From assembly GCF_040932435.1 (NCBI RefSeq), contig NZ_JBFQGA010000005.1, positions 310,001 to 374,000 on the forward strand: 64,000 bases of DNA, in the 5' to 3' direction. A program made the translations under genes and the position numbers. The DNA comes from Kluyvera sp040932435. Lineage in GTDB: Bacteria > Pseudomonadota > Gammaproteobacteria > Enterobacterales > Enterobacteriaceae. Positions 62,263 to 64,000 of this stretch are shown in pieces (position 1 is the stretch's first letter; each line of letters opens with the position of its first letter). The notes under the pieces are model-generated. The model ran no database searches. It was not told the origin of the DNA and saw only the letters and a list, made by a program, of their open reading frames with translations.

Positions 62263-64000
62263 GACGCGCAACGCGCTCGGCGTGCTCCGCAAGGGGATTG
62301 CTGTACCTATCCTGCTTCTCTGCGTGCTGGCGATGGTTATTCTGCCGCTGTCGCCGCTGATGCTGGATATTCTGTTTACATTCAACATCGTGTTGGCAGT
62401 TATCGTACTGCTGGTCGCGGTCAACATGCAGCGTCCGCTGGACTTTGCCATCTTCCCCACCCTGCTGCTGATAACCACGCTGATGCGCCTGACGCTGAAC
62501 GTTGCGTCAACGCGCGTGGTGTTGTTAAACGGTCATGAAGGGGAAGGCGCCGCCGGTAAGGTTATCGAAGCCTTCGGTCAGGTGGTGATCGGCGGCGACT
62601 TCGTCGTCGGCTTCGTGGTGTTTATCATCCTGATGATCATCAACTTCGTGGTGGTTACCAAAGGTGCGGAGCGTATTTCTGAGGTATCCGCACGCTTTAC
62701 ACTCGACGCGCTACCGGGTAAACAGATGGCGATTGACGCCGATCTCAACGCCGGGTTGATTAACCAGCAGCAGGCGCGTACCCGCCGTCAAGAAGTGGCC
62801 AAAGAGGCCGACTTCTACGGTTCGATGGACGGGGCGTCGAAATTTGTTCGCGGTGACGCCGTCGCGGGGATCATGGTGCTTATCATCAACGTGATCGGCG
62901 GTATCTGTATTGGTATCTTCAAATACGATCTCGATGCCGGACACGCCTTCCGTCAGTACGTGCTGCTGACCATTGGTGATGGCCTGGTCGCCCAGATCCC
63001 GTCGCTGCTGCTGGCTACCGCTGCCGCAATCATTGTGACCCGCGTCAGCGAAGGTAACGACGTTAGCGACGAAATTAAAACGCAGCTGCTCTCCAAGCCA
63101 AAAATTCTGTATACCGCCGCGTTCGTGATGTTCATCCTCGCCATCGTTCCGGGCATGCCGCACATCGCTTTCCTGAGCTTTACCGCCCTGCTGGTATTTG
63201 CCGCTTGGCGTCAAAGCAAGGCGGTGCAGCCTGCGCCACAAGAGACGGATATGGAGGCCATTACCGACGCGCTGGCCCCGGATGCCAATCCGGCGATCAC
63301 CTGGGATAGCATTCCGCTGGTCGAGCCGATTGGCTTGAACCTCGGCTATAAGCTGGTGACGATGGTCGATGAAGCCAAAGGCAGCCCGCTGTCGCTGCGC
63401 GTGCGCGGGGTTCGGCAGGTGATTTCCGAGCTGTGCGGTGTGCTGCTACCGGAAATCCGTATCCGTGAAAACTTCCGCCTGAAGCCCGCGCAATATGCCA
63501 TTCACATCAACGGCATCCGTACGGCAATGGGCGAAGTGAACGCCGAAAAACTGATGGCAATCCCTGGCACGGAGCTGTACGGAGAAATCGACGGCGTGCT
63601 GGATACTGACCCGGCTTACGGGATGGCGATTGTGTGGATTGACCAAGAGCAAAAAGCCAAAGCCCTGAACCTCGGCTATCAGGTGGTGGACTGCGCAAGC
63701 GTAGTGGCAACGCATGTCAACAAAGTGGCCCGCGAGCATTTGCCAGACCTGTTCAACTACGACGATATTACCCATCTTCATGCTCGTTTGGCGCTACAGG
63801 CACCAAAACTGGCGGAGGATTTAAACGCCGCGCTCAACTACAGCCAGCTGCTGCGTATTTACCGCCAGCTTCTGCTGGAACAGGTCTCGTTGAAAGATAT
63901 CGTCACCATCGCCTCCACGCTGCTGGAAAGTTCCGCAGTGACCAAAGATCCGGTGCTGCTCACCGCCGACGTGCGTTACGCGCTGCGCCGCGCCATCGTG
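62249..64000 (+). CDS. flhA: Lateral export protein FlhA (partial, runs off the window)
   Basis: 584 residues in frame from ATG 62249 without a stop, of about 690 expected. The N-terminal membrane half shows LMRLTLNVASTRVVLLNGHE, FVVGFVVFIILMIINFVVVT, KGAERISEVSARFTLDALPG and KQMAIDADLNAGLI, all FlhA/FHIPEP signatures. The cytoplasmic export-docking domain begins near residue 330. In E. coli K-12 this gene (lfhA/fhiA) is a remnant; here it is intact as far as seen. Confidence 0.96.
   Translation, partial: MANSKTRNALGVLRKGIAVPILLLCVLAMVILPLSPLMLDILFTFNIVLAVIVLLVAVNMQRPLDFAIFPTLLLITTLMRLTLNVASTRVVLLNGHEGEGAAGKVIEAFGQVVIGGDFVVGFVVFIILMIINFVVVTKGAERISEVSARFTLDALPGKQMAIDADLNAGLINQQQARTRRQEVAKEADFYGSMDGASKFVRGDAVAGIMVLIINVIGGICIGIFKYDLDAGHAFRQYVLLTIGDGLVAQIPSLLLATAAAIIVTRVSEGNDVSDEIKTQLLSKPKILYTAAFVMFILAIVPGMPHIAFLSFTALLVFAAWRQSKAVQPAPQETDMEAITDALAPDANPAITWDSIPLVEPIGLNLGYKLVTMVDEAKGSPLSLRVRGVRQVISELCGVLLPEIRIRENFRLKPAQYAIHINGIRTAMGEVNAEKLMAIPGTELYGEIDGVLDTDPAYGMAIVWIDQEQKAKALNLGYQVVDCASVVATHVNKVAREHLPDLFNYDDITHLHARLALQAPKLAEDLNAALNYSQLLRIYRQLLLEQVSLKDIVTIASTLLESSAVTKDPVLLTADVRYALRRAIV

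Overview
The window is a chromosomal segment of an enteric bacterium (Enterobacteriaceae). The left part carries genes nearly identical in length and sequence to E. coli/Salmonella orthologues (glpF-glpK, gltS, xanP, yicH, yicI, yicJ, selC) with enterobacterial REP-type repeats. The genus cannot be fixed from the sequence. Four parts can be told apart.

(1) 1-11190, core metabolism and selC. The end of glpF and a complete glpK face gltS. Then follow xanP (with a perfect PurR-type operator upstream), the AsmA-like yicH, a repeat element, the alpha-xyloside pair yicJ-yicI, and two tandem selC-type tRNA genes. The second (11095-11189) is a normal tRNA-Sec with anticodon UCA. The first (10637-10730) keeps the promoter and the tRNA-Sec shape, with compensated stem changes, but has anticodon UUA, one base missing in the acceptor stem and a broken pair in the anticodon stem. 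glpK is followed by gltS, not glpX, so this is an unusual junction compared with E. coli.

(2) 11190-18300, accessory genes. A four-gene archaic (Spore-coat-U type) chaperone-usher fimbrial operon sits directly downstream of selC. It is followed by an Old-Yellow-Enzyme reductase, a small BhsA/YdgH-family periplasmic protein and an orphan ScsD-like membrane thioredoxin.

(3) 18328-23347, a module co-directional with the flagellar operon: two EAL-domain proteins (one with a full catalytic set, one with a lost metal ligand), a ParM/StbA plasmid-segregation actin, a ParR/StbB-like partner, and an NlpC/P60 peptidoglycan peptidase. It sits immediately downstream of the lateral flagellar motor genes lafT-lafU with short gaps and may form one transcript with them.

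(4) 23364-64000 and beyond, an apparently intact secondary (lateral, Flag-2) flagellar system. Its blocks are: lafBCDEFSTU (filament cap, chaperones, hook-length control, FliL, sigma-28, motor; minus strand), lafA flagellin, a divergent ToxR-like regulator lafZ with a small membrane partner, flgBCDEFGHIJKL-lafW (minus), flgA and flgMN (plus), a flagellin-modification block (FliB-type methylase, two glycosyltransferases, two methyltransferases) at the distal end of lafK-fliEFGHIJ (minus), and fliMNPQR-flhB-flhA (plus; flhA runs off the window). Two near-perfect sigma-54 promoters, upstream of flgB and of lafB, fit control by the sigma-54 activator LafK. LafS and FlgM would form the late sigma/anti-sigma checkpoint. 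No chemotaxis genes, fliO or flhDC are present.

The most notable observations are the UUA-anticodon selC paralogue, the chromosomal ParM-partner-P60-EAL module attached to the flagellar operon, and the pairing of a FlgJ lacking its muramidase domain with a separate NlpC/P60 hydrolase.
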